A stretch of 64,000 bases of DNA from positions 1,113,923 through 1,177,922 of the forward strand of contig KL197710.1 in NCBI GenBank assembly GCA_000697665.1, written 5' to 3'. Below are positions 35,170-46,941 of the stretch, one piece after another. A program made the position numbers and the translations under genes. Within the stretch, counting starts at the first letter, position 1. The number at the start of each line of letters is the position of its first letter. The DNA is from Jaapia argillacea MUCL 33604 (lineage: Eukaryota > Basidiomycota > Agaricomycetes > Jaapiales > Jaapiaceae). The notes beneath the pieces were generated by a model. That model had not been told where the DNA came from. It did not search any database and was given only the letters and a program-made list of their open reading frames with translations.

Positions 35170-37212
35170 ATGATTTCGTCCTCAACGATGCAGCCATCTG
35201 CATACCGGCCTCCTACGTACGTTGACACCCAAGCCAGCCAGCCTCAGGCGCCTACCACTACAGATGACTATGAGCGTAAGTTTGGTTTGGCCCACCTTGT
35301 TCTTTGTTCCCTAACGCTGGCGACAGGTTGGTACACGGATCGTGACATACCCACCAACAGAATGGTGCTCTCCCTCCGCTCAGGGCTTGATCCAGAGATC
35401 TCCTGGGCTCTGGATCGGCTGTGCAGGCTATGCGATAACGATCAGTTCCTGCTTGACTCTATGCCAGGTCTCACGGATGCCTTGTTCGAGTGGCCTGAGT
35501 GGTACATTGGACAAAGCAATAGCCAAAAAGTCGCTTCTCCCCTTCTTTTTGCGTTGCCCCCAGACGTAGAAGCGAAGAAGAGACATGGCCTGGAGTGCCT
35601 ATTCATACTCCGTAACTCCTCTCTCAACGAGCCAAACGCAATCGAGCTCGCCCAGCATCGGCGAACGCTGCCCTTGATTCTTCTTGCACTTCGCAAGGTC
35701 AAACCTGATTCGGATGCGAATACTGAATTTCTACTACACGCCATCGAACTCCTACAGACAATATCGCCGGATCTCGTTTTGGCGTCATCATCTTCGCCTG
35801 AAGTGAACCCTGTCCAGATTCTCGCAGAAATCGCCGGCACGTCTTCGAATCGATCGTTGATTATCTCCTGTCTATCCACACTCAACATTCTGCTTTCCAA
35901 TCCATCTAACGTCGCACACCACATGTCTGATTCAAAGGCACTGACAGGAGCCTTGCGCTATCTTCCTCTCTTCGTCGACCATCCGTTGGTGGATGCTTGC
36001 GTGAACTTCCTATACACCCACTTATCCCACTATCCCACGGCCAAAGCCTTCTTACTCCATCCCGACATGCCCAGCACTCTCAAGGTGCTCGTCAGCCTCT
36101 TGCTACATGAGCAAGTGGAAGAGACGGTATCACTAGATATTGGCAGTGATGTCTATACTGTTCCAGCAAATAGCAAGTCACGAAAGAATCACGAGCTTAC
36201 GCGAGAGGAACTAGATAGTTTGGTCGCCATGCCAGAGCCTCAGCGCTGTTATGAATGGTACGTTGTTATTATATGTTGCTTTGTGTCAATTATCAAACAT
36301 CTCCATCCCCACGTCAGGATGAAAGCAATGTTCATCGCAGAGCCGGATGGCGAGCTCACGCAAGTTGACTTCTGGACCCTCTATAAAGATGTTTTCTCGC
36401 CGTTTCAAGATCGTTTCCCCCTCCTGGTGGCATCAGAGGTTATCAAAAATGTCAATCTTATCTTCCCTTCTGCTCAAGCTATGGTCCTTCCAGGACCCCC
36501 TCAGAAGTTTGTCGTTCGTGGAGTTGACCGGCGGAGGGAGGACAGCGTCAATGAAAGATTTCGATGTCACTGGGATCGCTCGCAGTGCGCCTTACCTCCC
36601 TTCAGCTCCCCTGACGAACTCTTCGAGCATATCGTTTCTCATCATATCCTCAATTACGAGGGCTCGGAGATGCCATGCTTTTGGGCAACATGCCCCATTC
36701 CTCCCCTACCAAAGGGTCGCCTTCGATCTCACATCCTCACCCATATACCGAGCTCCCAACCATCACCTTTACATCCATCGCAGAGTGACACTATCACTTT
36801 GCCCAATCATATGTTCCCATATCCCACAAGTAATCCTACAACTCGACCCCTACCTCCGGCAAGGGAATCGAATCTCACCTATCGAAAAGCTGCAGTTGAT
36901 CCCCCTTCCACATCATTGACGGCGCTTCTGTGCATCCGTATCCTGTTTCGAGCCTCCTTTGCGTCGGCGGATGCAGCGCCTCGAGTCGACAAAGATCATT
37001 TTGGCTTCCCGGGTGTAGTCGAGGAAGTAATCGAACAAGAGGCGGACGTTCCACCAGTTGGGATCCAAGAGAGCGAACAGGAAGGGGAGAAGAGGGGAAG
37101 GAGGGCTTTCACTCGAGTTCGAAAGATGTTGCAGGAAGTTCAGATTCGGGGCCAAACTTTTACAGGTTGGATTTTAGAGATGGTTGACGCCGGACTGACG
37201 GGGACCACTTGA
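35170..37212 (+). CDS. RSC complex subunit RSC9-like
   Basis: About 645 residues in three exons. One intron near 35276-35326 joins 'DDYER' to 'WYTDRDIP'; one near 36257-36317 joins 'QRCYEW' to 'MKAMFIAEPDG'. The middle part is an alpha-helical repeat (LCNDNQ-like region, 'ISCLSTLNILLSNPSNVAHH'). The end of the conserved core, 'DFWTLYKDVFSPF', leads to 'KFVVRGVDRR' and then two C2H2-like pairs (CHWDRSQC...H...H; CFWATC...H...H) and a conserved 'DPPSTSLTALLCIRILFR'. This matches fungal Rsc9, a subunit of the RSC/SWI-SNF chromatin remodeller related to ARID2. No ARID domain is visible at the N-terminus. It lies 140 bp after the FBXO21-like gene. Assignment rests on the C-terminal half. Confidence 0.72.
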   Translation: MISSSTMQPSAYRPPTYVDTQASQPQAPTTTDDYERKFGLAHLVLCSLTLATGWYTDRDIPTNRMVLSLRSGLDPEISWALDRLCRLCDNDQFLLDSMPGLTDALFEWPEWYIGQSNSQKVASPLLFALPPDVEAKKRHGLECLFILRNSSLNEPNAIELAQHRRTLPLILLALRKVKPDSDANTEFLLHAIELLQTISPDLVLASSSSPEVNPVQILAEIAGTSSNRSLIISCLSTLNILLSNPSNVAHHMSDSKALTGALRYLPLFVDHPLVDACVNFLYTHLSHYPTAKAFLLHPDMPSTLKVLVSLLLHEQVEETVSLDIGSDVYTVPANSKSRKNHELTREELDSLVAMPEPQRCYEWYVVIICCFVSIIKHLHPHVRMKAMFIAEPDGELTQVDFWTLYKDVFSPFQDRFPLLVASEVIKNVNLIFPSAQAMVLPGPPQKFVVRGVDRRREDSVNERFRCHWDRSQCALPPFSSPDELFEHIVSHHILNYEGSEMPCFWATCPIPPLPKGRLRSHILTHIPSSQPSPLHPSQSDTITLPNHMFPYPTSNPTTRPLPPARESNLTYRKAAVDPPSTSLTALLCIRILFRASFASADAAPRVDKDHFGFPGVVEEVIEQEADVPPVGIQESEQEGEKRGRRAFTRVRKMLQEVQIRGQTFTGWILEMVDAGLTGTT

Positions 37213-37544
37213 GTCTGTTCCTTGATTCTCTCCGTATCATCGTAACCAGTGGATGTGTGCATGGCAGAGATGCGTCTTGGCTATTATACTGTTAGTTGTT
37301 TGAGCGTCTCGCACATATGGGTTGCGAAACTCGCAGGAAGACATGATAAATCATAGTTTCAAGTCTTCTGCATGTGAAGGATCGAGCTTTCGATGTCGCG
37401 TTATTTTTGGCCCCGGCTCGCTCAACGCATATCGCTGTCCCCCATCTTGCTCGAGATTCCCCTCAGTGTCGGCCCTTAGGTCCTTCGACAAAGAAGCGAG
37501 GTTTGATAGTTGGACGCCATTAGTATTGCTTGATGTTCCCCGTC
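37213..37544. other. Intergenic region
   Basis: 332 bp between the RSC9-like stop and the ARMH3-like start on the same strand. It holds a 3' UTR and promoter; no clear motif seen. Confidence 0.45.
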
Positions 37545-40074
37545 ATGGATAGGCGCGAATCTATGAGACTGACTTCCAAGTTTGTTAGCACATACACAAA
37601 GCTATTCAATGTAAGTCAGAATTCATCACCTCAAGTTCTATTCCCAACGACCATACTTCTAAGCCTTTGCGCCCAATGACTGACAGGGACTTTCACCCAG
37701 CCAAATCCAACCTAACGAGAACGAGGCCCGATTCTGGTCCGGCCTCCTCGAATTGGCCGTCGACCGGCATTTTCTGTCTGAGGCCCTGCGAAATGTGGCC
37801 AAAGAGGAGTGTCTATCGAAGCTAAAGGTGCCAGTTTCAAGGGTGCTCCACTAATAACACACTCACTCAAACATACGGGCGCCAGCCTTTCCTGAATTCC
37901 TTATTCGCTGCATGTCTGCATTACTCTCGCAATGTCAGCGAAGACGATACAAAGAAGGTCCACTCTGTGGAAACCCTATCTGTCGTCACACGAGGCCTCC
38001 TACGGAAAACTTTGGCTGGCTGGGAGATTATGGAAGTCTTTGCTGGAGGTGTTAGACAGAGCGACAGCTTCTTCATGGCATGATATCGTCCTCTATGCGC
38101 TCAACCGGCGAGATTTTGACTTTGGGATGCGAATAGGAGTTTGTCGCCACCATTGACGAGCTGATGGGAGCGGAGACTGTTTCCCGTAAGTTTCCCAAGC
38201 TGACCCCACTCTTTGCATGTACGATGATTTAGGACCCCATTTCCGATACAGCTCCTTTACGCCATCAGGCCCTTCAACTGGCCATCGTCTTTATGTGTGG
38301 CGTTAATCAGCTTAGTCCAGGTGCCTACTTCCTTCGTCTGGACCTTTTCCCCTCCATATGCACTGTACGTGTTTCCTGCAGCTATTCAGACGTATCATAA
38401 CTCTTCCATGCCCCTACGCAGTTGATCAAGTCACCAGAAACTCGATCCTTTACCTTCGAAGCTGTTGCATTGCTGTCCATTCTCGCCAATTTCCACAAAT
38501 CTGACTCAGCGAACCTCAATATTTATCTTCAGCGTATCAGAGATGTTGACGACAGAGACTTGATGTGGAACATTTGCTGGGCGACAAGCTCTGCATTAGA
38601 TGCTGCCACGAAGTCAGGCGTTCCTGTCCCAAGTAATCTAGTCCTCTCTGACTTTCCATAGGGCTTATCAGGACATCTCGGATGACTCGCCACCCACTTT
38701 ACTCGCCAGTTTTGGGACATTCATGACTTCGCTGCGGCCAGACAGGGCTTTGTCCTCAACTCCAATAGACACTCCCCGAGAACTGTTTAAGAATCAGTGC
38801 GTCATTCACATTCTGGGGTTAGGAAACTAGATCAACGATACTCCTTAGACCAATAGAAGCGAGTCTTATCTTACTACCGATTTTCGAATTTCTACAGCAC
38901 AACGGCATTTTTGCATCCGTTCTGTTAGAATCCCTCTCATCCTTCACCGTCCCCAAAAGCAGCTTCCCGCCGCCCATCCCCCTCAAACTGCTATCTTTCT
39001 CATCCTATCTGCTGACGCATGCGACCTCACTGTCGTCGCCCCGTGCCACGGCTTACGCCAACCTTGCCCTTCACATTCTACTCAATTTGGCTGAAAACGA
39101 AGATATTAGTCTTGCACTATCTCAACCCTGCGGGTACGACATCCGTCTCTGCAGACAGGTACGACCTTCTCATTGTATCTCAAATGTGACCCTCACGTCG
39201 ATGCCCTCGTTCAAGAGGCTGCCTGTGTTGCCTCTGGTTCCTCCCCCAAGGCCTCCTCTCTGCGCTCTACTCGACTGTTGCATTCTTTGGCTTCGGCACA
39301 ATTTGCATAAGAAGCTAGAAGTAAATTTATACATGTAGGTTTTCTCCTTAGTGCGTAGTGTCGTCGCATGTCGCTGATTCAGACCACAGTACCTGCATAT
39401 CCGTCTGTTCAAGAATAATATGGTTCCTACAGAAGGAACGTGTACGGTTAGGTAGGCTCAGGAATCCGCGTCATTGTGTTTTGCCCTGATCGTTCCCCAA
39501 GAATACCACTGGCAAGAACTGTGGGCATCTGTCCTTGGACTTCTCGACTTTTTGTCCGGCAAGTTTGATAATCCCGGTACATCTCGCTCCGTGGAGATAC
39601 TTGTACAAGAGGTCAGCGAATTTTCTCACTGGGGGACCCTCCCTCACACTCGTCACTAGACCCTGTACCTTCTCGGCCTCGCTGTTAGGAAAGCCGAACT
39701 TATCCTTCCCAGCCCTCAATCCCTCCACGAGTTTATAGTGAGTCCGCTTCTTTCCACCAGGTCCCAGAATCGACTCCTTCATCCTCTATACAATCCAGTA
39801 CGAACTGGTTCGGACTTCATCAATCTTGAAGAAACAAAAGGCGGTGTTGATCTCAGTATCTGTGCCGCAAGCTCAAAAGAGGACTCCTGCGACGTCTCAC
39901 GGTGCTCAGGAGAACCTGGCCCGTATCCTAAAAGTCGTTGACTTCTACGAGCAACAAATTGGCAAGTCTGGCAGTCGGACAGTTCGCGAAGCCATGCGCG
40001 TTATCTCTCGGGAGATTGAGCGTGATGGTGTTCATGGAATTTGGGATGGACAGGATTCGTTTTATCCACTGTGA
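37545..40074 (+). CDS. ARMH3-like armadillo helical protein (DUF1741)
   Basis: Intron-rich gene with perhaps ten exons. It starts at 'MDRRESMRLTSKFV' and continues 'NENEARFWSGLLELAVDRHFL', then 'ETLSVVTRGLLRKTLAGWEI', 'EFVATIDELMG', 'HQALQLAIVFMCGVNQLSPG', 'LIKSPETRSFTFEAVALLS', 'RPPLCALLDCCILWLRHNLH' and 'EYHWQELWASVLGLLDFL', ending 'GIWDGQDSFYPL'. This series follows human ARMH3 (C10orf76) from start to end. In animals ARMH3 is a soluble Golgi-associated protein that works with PI4KB and GBF1; a Golgi role here is inferred. The second half of the helical repeat is broken by short introns, so no single long frame shows the gene; some borders (near 38040-38140 and 39130-39440) are uncertain. 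No sign that it is broken. Confidence 0.7.
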
Positions 40075-40793
40075 GCTCATCTTTCACTCGGTCTCTGGCG
40101 GCCACACTCACACTTGGGGCCCGTTAGCCACCATGGCGAGGACGTGGGGGGATGCATACGTTACATTTCAACGGATGCTTTGTCTTTGATGCCTTCCCCA
40201 TAACATAGAAACGTCTGTTTCACGAAGGGTTGGGAATATGGCCTTATCACAATAATGCATATCTTCACCCAATCTTCACCATCCCAACTATTACCTCCTC
40301 GAGTGACGATCTTTCAGTGCGGAGGATCGGAAATCTGCGGCTCTAAAGCGGGAGGCGGTAGCTCCGAGCCATCCGCTCCGTGAAAAAAGTTTTTCATTCA
40401 GCGTGACGGCGTTACGTTACACCGTTCTATCTATCTATGTACCATTCGCATGCCTTGAGATATGCTTTTGGGGAGACGTGTATTGAGAGCAGAGAACCCT
40501 CTCTAGCGTAGAAAATTACTTGCAAACGCGTCGAGCATGCCGCAACGTGCGAGGTAAAGAGGCATACGCGACTGTCAAGTACCCGAGTAATTTGTGACGT
40601 TTCGTGATAGTCAGCTTCTTAACTTCTAATTTCGGTAATCAAGTAGGGTCGTTCGTTGAGGACTTCGACTGATAAGGCGGGTATTGGCTCGGTGAATGGC
40701 TCGGTGAATGAACGAAATTGAACATGGCAGGGGCTGATATTTGTCTGGACTTCACCTCTTCCTCTTACTCCTCACTCCTCCTCTTTCATTGGC
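40075..40793. other. Intergenic region upstream of GCV2
   Basis: 719 bp between the ARMH3-like stop and the GCV2 start. It contains a perfect 12-bp tandem repeat at 40686-40709 and, near 40340-40380, a GC-rich stretch with weak hairpin potential. It should hold the GCV2 promoter. No gene seen. Confidence 0.5.
40686..40709. repeat. 12-bp perfect tandem duplication
   Basis: The unit ggctcggtgaat occurs twice in direct succession, about 85 bp before the GCV2 start codon. It may be a slippage product or a duplicated regulatory site; no function can be read from it. Confidence 0.8.
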
Positions 40794-43700
40794 ATGGCGG
40801 CACTTCGCCATGCCTGTTCGGTCGCTTGGAAGCGGGCCTCTATCGCTCGGGTCGTATCATCACCCTCTCAGCCCACTCGTGTGCTTGGTCGAGGTCTAGC
40901 AACCGCGAAGGCGCCTTCTAACTTGTTCGCCCCGTTGGACACCTTCGCCGACCGCCATATCGGTCCCGATGACCATGAAGTGTCGCACATGCTCTCGGAA
41001 TTGGGATACGAGTCGATGGACGCCTTTGTGGATGCCACCGTGCCTCCCCATATCAGGGTTTCAGCGTCCTCTGTGAGCAATGAGTCCATCCCGGCGCTGA
41101 GCGAGGCGGAGTTGCACAGGAGAGCAAAGGCGTTGGGATCATCAAACAAGTCGTTCAAGAGTTACATTGGTCTGGGTTACCACAACGCCGTTGTGCCTCC
41201 CGTTATCTTGCGAAATGTAAGTTGAGGGTTGCGCTTCTGTTGCATGCCCCAACTGATATCCGGACAGATCACTGAAAGCCCGGCATGGTATACCCCTTAT
41301 ACCCCTTATCAACCCGAAATTGCGCAAGGTCTGATACATTTCAGTTGCGAATCTGGTTGATGGATTTCCTGATACCGACATTTTGTGCAGGGCGGCTCGA
41401 ATCGTTGGTCAACTTTCAGACGATGATCATGTCTTTGACGGCCATGGACATTGCGAATGCATCACTGCTGGACGAGGCTACCGCAGCAGCTGAAGGCATG
41501 GTCATGGCTTTCGCATCCGGCAACAACAAGAAGCGGACTTTCCTTGTGGATAGCGGCGTCCTTCCCCAGACTGTCGCAGTCTTGCGTACTCGCGCGAAAG
41601 GTTTTGGTATTCATTTGGTTATCGGCGACGCCTCCTCCGCCTTGAAGGACGAGAAACTTCGTTCGGACCTTTGTGGTGTCCTGGTTCAATATCCCGATGT
41701 TAATGGAAAGATCACCGACTTCACCGCTCTCGCCGCCTCCGTTCACGATGCAGGCGCTCCGGTCATATGTGCCACCGATCTTCTCGCCCTGACGCTGCTG
41801 AAGGCGCCGGGAGAATGGGGTGCTGATATTGTCCTCGGTAATTCTGCTCGGTTTGGCGTTCCTGCCGGTTACGGCGGCCCTCATGCTGCTTTCTTCGCTA
41901 CCACCGACAAGCTCAAGCGGAAGATGCCTGGGAGGTTGATCGGTCGGAGCCGCGATACAATGGGCAAACCTGCATACAGATTGGCACTTCAGAGTGAGTT
42001 TCTTATTGAACCTCAGACATCTTCTACCATCTGAGGTTAACGTGGCGTATAGCGCGCGAGCAGCACATTCGTCGCGAGAAGGCTACTAGCAATATTTGCA
42101 CCAGTCAAGCGCTTCTCGCAAACATGGCCGCCATGTATGCTGTTTATCACGGTCCCGAAGGATTACGTCGTATCGCCAGTCGAGTCCATGCACTCACCCA
42201 GGTGTTCAAGTCGACTGTTGAAGGATTCGGTTATAAGGCTGTCAATGCTGATTTCTTCGACACCCTCACCCTCGACGTTACTGGAGTGTCCTCCACTGAA
42301 GCGGTTCACGCCGCAGCGGCTGCTGCAGGTGTCAACTTGCGACGGATCGATGATAAGCTGGTTGGCTTGACATTCGACGAGAGTGTTGGACCCAAGGATC
42401 TCCTCAGGTTGATCACCGTCTTCGCCAACGCCGCTTCCGCCTCTACACCCGCTTTGGCAGATTTGGCCACTCCCGAGACAGTTGCGATTCCATCTGCACT
42501 TCGCCGGTCGTCCGCCATCCTCCCTCACCCGGTCTTCAACAAGCATCATTCGGAAACGGAGATGCTCCGTTACATTTACCATCTCCAATCGAAGGACTTG
42601 GGTCTGGTTCACGCCATGATTCCCTTGGGCAGTTGCACGATGAAGTTGAACAGTACAAGTAGCATGATACCTCTCACTTTCCCGGAGTTCAGTGCCGTCC
42701 ACCCTTTCGTCCCCGTAGATCAAGTGAAAGGATATCTTCAAGTGATAAAGGTGCGGACCGGAGACCTGCCATTGTTGTTCCGAAACTGACTGATATCCCA
42801 GGAACTTGAAGAGGATCTCTGCAAGGTCACAGGCTTCCACGCATGCTCTCTTCAGCCTAATTCTGGTGCTGCTGGGGAATATGCCGGTCTGAGTGTTATT
42901 CGAGCCTACCATGAGTCCCGTGGAGAGGGTCACAGGAACATCTGCCTGATCCCTGTCAGTGCTCACGGAACGAACCCTGCTGTAAGTGCAAGTTTGTATT
43001 GATCGCGGTCACCATCTCATAGCCTCCGTAGTCTGCCGTTATGGCTGGATTCAAAGTGGTTGCGGTGAAGAGTCTTACTGATGGTGGCCTCGACCTCGAG
43101 GACTTGAGATCAAAGGCACAACTGCACAAGGATAATCTCGCTGCATTCATGGTTTGTGAACATCGGTTTCGGCAGCTGCTTCGCTTGCTTACACTACCCC
43201 CCCAGATCACATATCCTTCCACGTTCGGTGTGTTTGAAAGCGGTGTTCAGGATGTGAGTTGTTATCCTCAGTCGGCCTTGTCACGACTGGACTCATCATC
43301 CCATCAGGCTTGCAAAATTATCCATGATAACGGCGGTCAAGTATATTTGGACGGTACGTGTCTCATCCTTCGTGCTCGACTTGTGCTCACTCCCTGTTCA
43401 GGTGCCAATCTCAATGCTCAGGTCGGTGTAACAAACCCTGCTACATGTGGTGGTGATGTATGCCATCTCAACTTGCACAAGACTTTCGCTATGTGAGCTT
43501 CTCGTCATCCATGGCCGGCGTGTATTAACCCCTTTTCGTTTAGCCCCCATGGGGGAGGCGGTCCCGGTGTCGGGTATGTTGCATACACCCCTATGGAATG
43601 TCTCGATTCCTGACCGTCCCTGTAGACCTATCTGTGTCGCAGAACACCTTGCTCCCTTCTTGCCTGGACATCCTCTTGTAGCAACTGGTGGCTCTCAAGC

Positions 43701-44614
43701 CATCGATGCTGTTTCCGCAGCACCGTTTGGAAGTGCTTCTATTCTCCTTATCTCCTGGGCCTACATCAAAATGCTTGGAGGCCAAGGATTATCGGATTCG
43801 TCCAAGGTCGCTCTACTCAATGCAAACTACATGGCCCATCGTTTGTCTGGACATTACAGTGTACGGTACACGAATCACAACGGCCGTGTCGCCCACGAAC
43901 TGCTTATCGATCTCGCGGAGTTCGACAAAGTAGCAGGTCTGAAGGTCACCGACTTTGCCAAGCGATTGCAGGTATGTACGTTCCCCTCGTCCTATGTACC
44001 GTCATCCCAACCCTCTTGCAGGATTACGGTTTCCATCCCCCGACTTGTTCTTGGCCGATCTCAACCTGTATGTTGATTGAACCGACTGAATCTGAGACAT
44101 TGGATGAGATCAACAGGTATGTTGGGCAGAAAATAGTATGTAGTTACTCACTAAACATTATTCGTTAGGTTCTGCGATGCCATGATTCAAATCCGCAAAG
44201 AAGCAGAAGACGTTATTACTGGAAAGCAACCCAAGGACAACAACGTACTCAAAAACGCACCCCATCCTATTTCGGTACTCACCCTTACTGAAGAGGAGTG
44301 GAAACGGTCAGTTCGTCTGTGCCACTGTATGATTGATCACTTATGCTCCCTCTCCCTAGCCCGTATTCGCGATCCACCGCTGTCTACCCCGCTCCATGGT
44401 TGGTGGAGACCAAGTTCTGGCCCACAGTTTCCAGGATTGACGACGGTATGTTATCCTCCCATCGTTAGCTTCTCCTACTCAGCCAAGCTTCATTCAGCAT
44501 ACGGCGATCTGCATCTCATCGTGAGTACTTGCCAATACCTTCTGGTGAATCTTGCTGACGTCTTTCCAGTGCGATTGCCCCTCTGTGGAGGAGACTGTTG
44601 CATCCTCAGATTAA
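40794..44614 (+). CDS. GCV2: Glycine dehydrogenase (decarboxylating), P-protein, mitochondrial
   Basis: Near-full-length P-protein of the glycine cleavage system, about 1000 residues in more than ten exons. It decarboxylates glycine with pyridoxal phosphate and passes the aminomethyl group to the H-protein lipoamide in the mitochondrial matrix. The N-terminus is Arg/Ser/Ala-rich and lacks acids (a transit peptide). Landmarks in order: '[13 protein letters not shown]', '[19 protein letters not shown]', '[20 protein letters not shown]', '[15 protein letters not shown]', '[20 protein letters not shown]', '[15 protein letters not shown]', '[13 protein letters not shown]', 'SAHGTNPA', then the PLP-binding Lys in 'CHLNLHKTF', '[10 protein letters not shown]', and the end '[13 protein letters not shown]'. 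Small exons around 43170-43620 carry the active-site part. Glycine dehydrogenase is, from memory of published maps, among the genes linked to the mating-type A locus in several Agaricomycetes. Confidence 0.95.
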
Positions 44615-44715
44615 AATTTAGTGACTTTATCGATGACTTGGATGGATTCGACTACCAGCGCATATGTTCAACCACGCGCAACCTTGTATCATTACAATTA
44701 GACAGCATTAACGTA

Positions 44716-46941
44716 CTACATCCGAATAATCTCTGGGGACAGTTTTTTCCAGAAATCGGGCAGGAACTCTTTGATGCGTTTCTTGACCATATGCCCTCGG
44801 CCATGCGGAGTCGCAAACTTTAGGAGGATGCGCAAGTGCTCAGGGTCAGGTTCCTCGATTTCGCAACAAAGTCGTTTGACGGCTTCGTCTAGTTGTCCAG
44901 CACGACAGAGACACTCCAAAAATGTACCCCAATTGTGCGAACTTAAAATGAATCCACTCGACAACAGCTGCGACCAGATATGCGATGCCAGTTGGGCTTG
45001 TCCTCCATACCCGCACGCATCGATCACGATATTGACGCTGGCACTGTCAAAAATGCCATTGACGTAGATCATGTTCCAGATGCGAATGACCTCCGGACAA
45101 CAGCCAGCGAAACTGTAGGCTTGCATCAACGAGTTCCAATCGTGAGTATTGGGAGTGAACGATCCTTCGACAAGGAGTTGTTGGTGGATTCGTTTGATGC
45201 CCACCACTGCATCCCGCACAAAATTATCATCCTTTCCACTCGCCGCCTTCGCCGAAAGTGAGAGTTCCCTGAGTAGCACGAAATACACTTCTCGGGGGAC
45301 TGGGTGTCCAGCGTCTCGCATGTCCCTGATGATATGGAAATAGGGATCGAGAGAAAACGGGCTCTTGCGGGGAAAGGGGAGCTTTGAAAAGGCACGCAAA
45401 ATGGCCACGTAACCCTCCAAGTTGATACCACCACCCCCTTTCAGCACGCGCATACGCTTGTATACGTCGAAGGCTTGAGAGAAACTCGGGGCGGAGCGCA
45501 TGAGAAGGATCGTTATGGACGCGGTGGTCATAGTATCCATGGCGACGTTGTGAGTGTCCATGTCTTCAACGAGGGACAACGCAATTGGGAAGAATTCTTC
45601 GGTGTTTTGTGATGAGACGAGTGCGCGCAAAAGGGTATTGTAGATGGCAACATCTACAACACTACCCTTAGTTGTGGGCTTGAGAGACGGTGGAGGGGAT
45701 GAAGGGGAATCCGGTTGTGGGGGAACGAGACCCCGGTATATAGCGAGGGCGCAATGAATGTCGGAGTCCTTGGGAGTCCGCAGTTTGCTCGAGCATAGTG
45801 CACGAAGAAGAGGATGGACCATGATGGCGTTGGGACGGATGCCATCAGCTTTGGCGTGATGATAGATGGTCACAGCGTCCCGGGCGCGCCCCCCTTGTAC
45901 AGCATTTCGAATGAGTGTTGCCCAGTGGTAGGCATCAGCTTTGATACCCATCGTCTTCGAAGCGAACTTCAAATCCTCGACACTGTATGAAGAGGAGAGG
46001 ACTGCACTCATAGCTGACGGACTCGCCTGGAAACCCTGATCAGCAAATGACTTCTGGAGCGCTAGAGCGTGTTTCAGTCCCCTCTCCTGTGCACGCGCAG
46101 AGATTCTTTGATTTCGATTATCTGCTTGGGAGGTGTCGACCGGGCAAAAGGACGAGTCCTCTTGCTCCTGTATGAACTGGTCGACCATCTCAGCATGGGC
46201 AAGAAGGCGGGGATTCTTCGAGTACTCGCTCGAGAGATACCGAAGACGACGAATGGATCTTTGAATGATGGTAAGCACCGTGAAGAGGTCCTTCAAAGCG
46301 GGAGGTGCGGCTACGAGCCAATGGATGAAACAGGCCTCGATAGACTTCGACAAGAGATTGAATTTTTTCATGTGCTTCAGTATCCGAAGGATGCCCATGG
46401 CATCTCCCGTCTTTGAGAAGCGCCCAACCAATGTGCACCACTGCTCCTCACTTGGAGTGAAGGGGATGGACTGTAGAGGCGGGTTACCTTGCAGGACCCA
46501 TTCCAAGGGTAGCATGGGGTCCGCAGCCTTTAGGAGGGAATCAAAAACGCGCGAGTGTGTGTCCGGAGACATCGGCACACAGAAAACGGAGGCGGCATCG
46601 GATATGAATTCGCGAACGAACTGCAAGTCGGAGAGCACCAGGGATGGTACTAAGATATCAAGTGCGCTAACCAAGGTGGTCTGGTCGATGAACCTCAGAT
46701 CGGGTGGAATACTTCCACCCTCACACCTATTGAGGAGGGACGTGTATGAGGTCCGAAGTTGCCTCTCGTCTTTCTGGACGACTGAGAGTCGAAATGCCTC
46801 CTCGGCTACCTGGATTTCATCCCATTTAGGAGAAAACTTGGGTGGCCACCGACTAAGGAGAGGGGGAGACACAGGGATTGTGGAGAACCTGCGATGTGGG
46901 AGGAGGAGTTTTGCTTTGGGCCAAGCTCTCCAAAAGGACAT
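44716..46941 (-). CDS. Mitochondrial pentatricopeptide-repeat protein
   Basis: Intronless frame of 741 residues. The N-terminus (MSFWRAWPKAKLLLPHRRFST) is basic and lacks acids, a likely mitochondrial presequence. Repeated helical hairpins of PPR type include 'YHWATLIRNAVQGGRARDAV', 'VAIYNTLLRALVSSQNTEEF', 'SQAFDVYKRMRVL', 'HDWNSLMQAYSFAGCCPEVI', 'ASVNIVIDACGYGGQAQLAS' and 'HNWGTFLECLCRAGQLDEAV'. PPR proteins bind organelle RNA and control its maturation, stability or translation; the target cannot be predicted. The gene is convergent with GCV2; the two stops are about 100 bp apart. I do not recognise a specific orthologue. Confidence 0.85.
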   Translation of the reverse strand: MSFWRAWPKAKLLLPHRRFSTIPVSPPLLSRWPPKFSPKWDEIQVAEEAFRLSVVQKDERQLRTSYTSLLNRCEGGSIPPDLRFIDQTTLVSALDILVPSLVLSDLQFVREFISDAASVFCVPMSPDTHSRVFDSLLKAADPMLPLEWVLQGNPPLQSIPFTPSEEQWCTLVGRFSKTGDAMGILRILKHMKKFNLLSKSIEACFIHWLVAAPPALKDLFTVLTIIQRSIRRLRYLSSEYSKNPRLLAHAEMVDQFIQEQEDSSFCPVDTSQADNRNQRISARAQERGLKHALALQKSFADQGFQASPSAMSAVLSSSYSVEDLKFASKTMGIKADAYHWATLIRNAVQGGRARDAVTIYHHAKADGIRPNAIMVHPLLRALCSSKLRTPKDSDIHCALAIYRGLVPPQPDSPSSPPPSLKPTTKGSVVDVAIYNTLLRALVSSQNTEEFFPIALSLVEDMDTHNVAMDTMTTASITILLMRSAPSFSQAFDVYKRMRVLKGGGGINLEGYVAILRAFSKLPFPRKSPFSLDPYFHIIRDMRDAGHPVPREVYFVLLRELSLSAKAASGKDDNFVRDAVVGIKRIHQQLLVEGSFTPNTHDWNSLMQAYSFAGCCPEVIRIWNMIYVNGIFDSASVNIVIDACGYGGQAQLASHIWSQLLSSGFILSSHNWGTFLECLCRAGQLDEAVKRLCCEIEEPDPEHLRILLKFATPHGRGHMVKKRIKEFLPDFWKKLSPEIIRM

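Noticed and set aside
45126-46441. Long frames opposite or out of phase with the PPR gene
   Set aside because: The 741-codon frame with PPR repeats and a transit peptide explains the region; the others are shadows.
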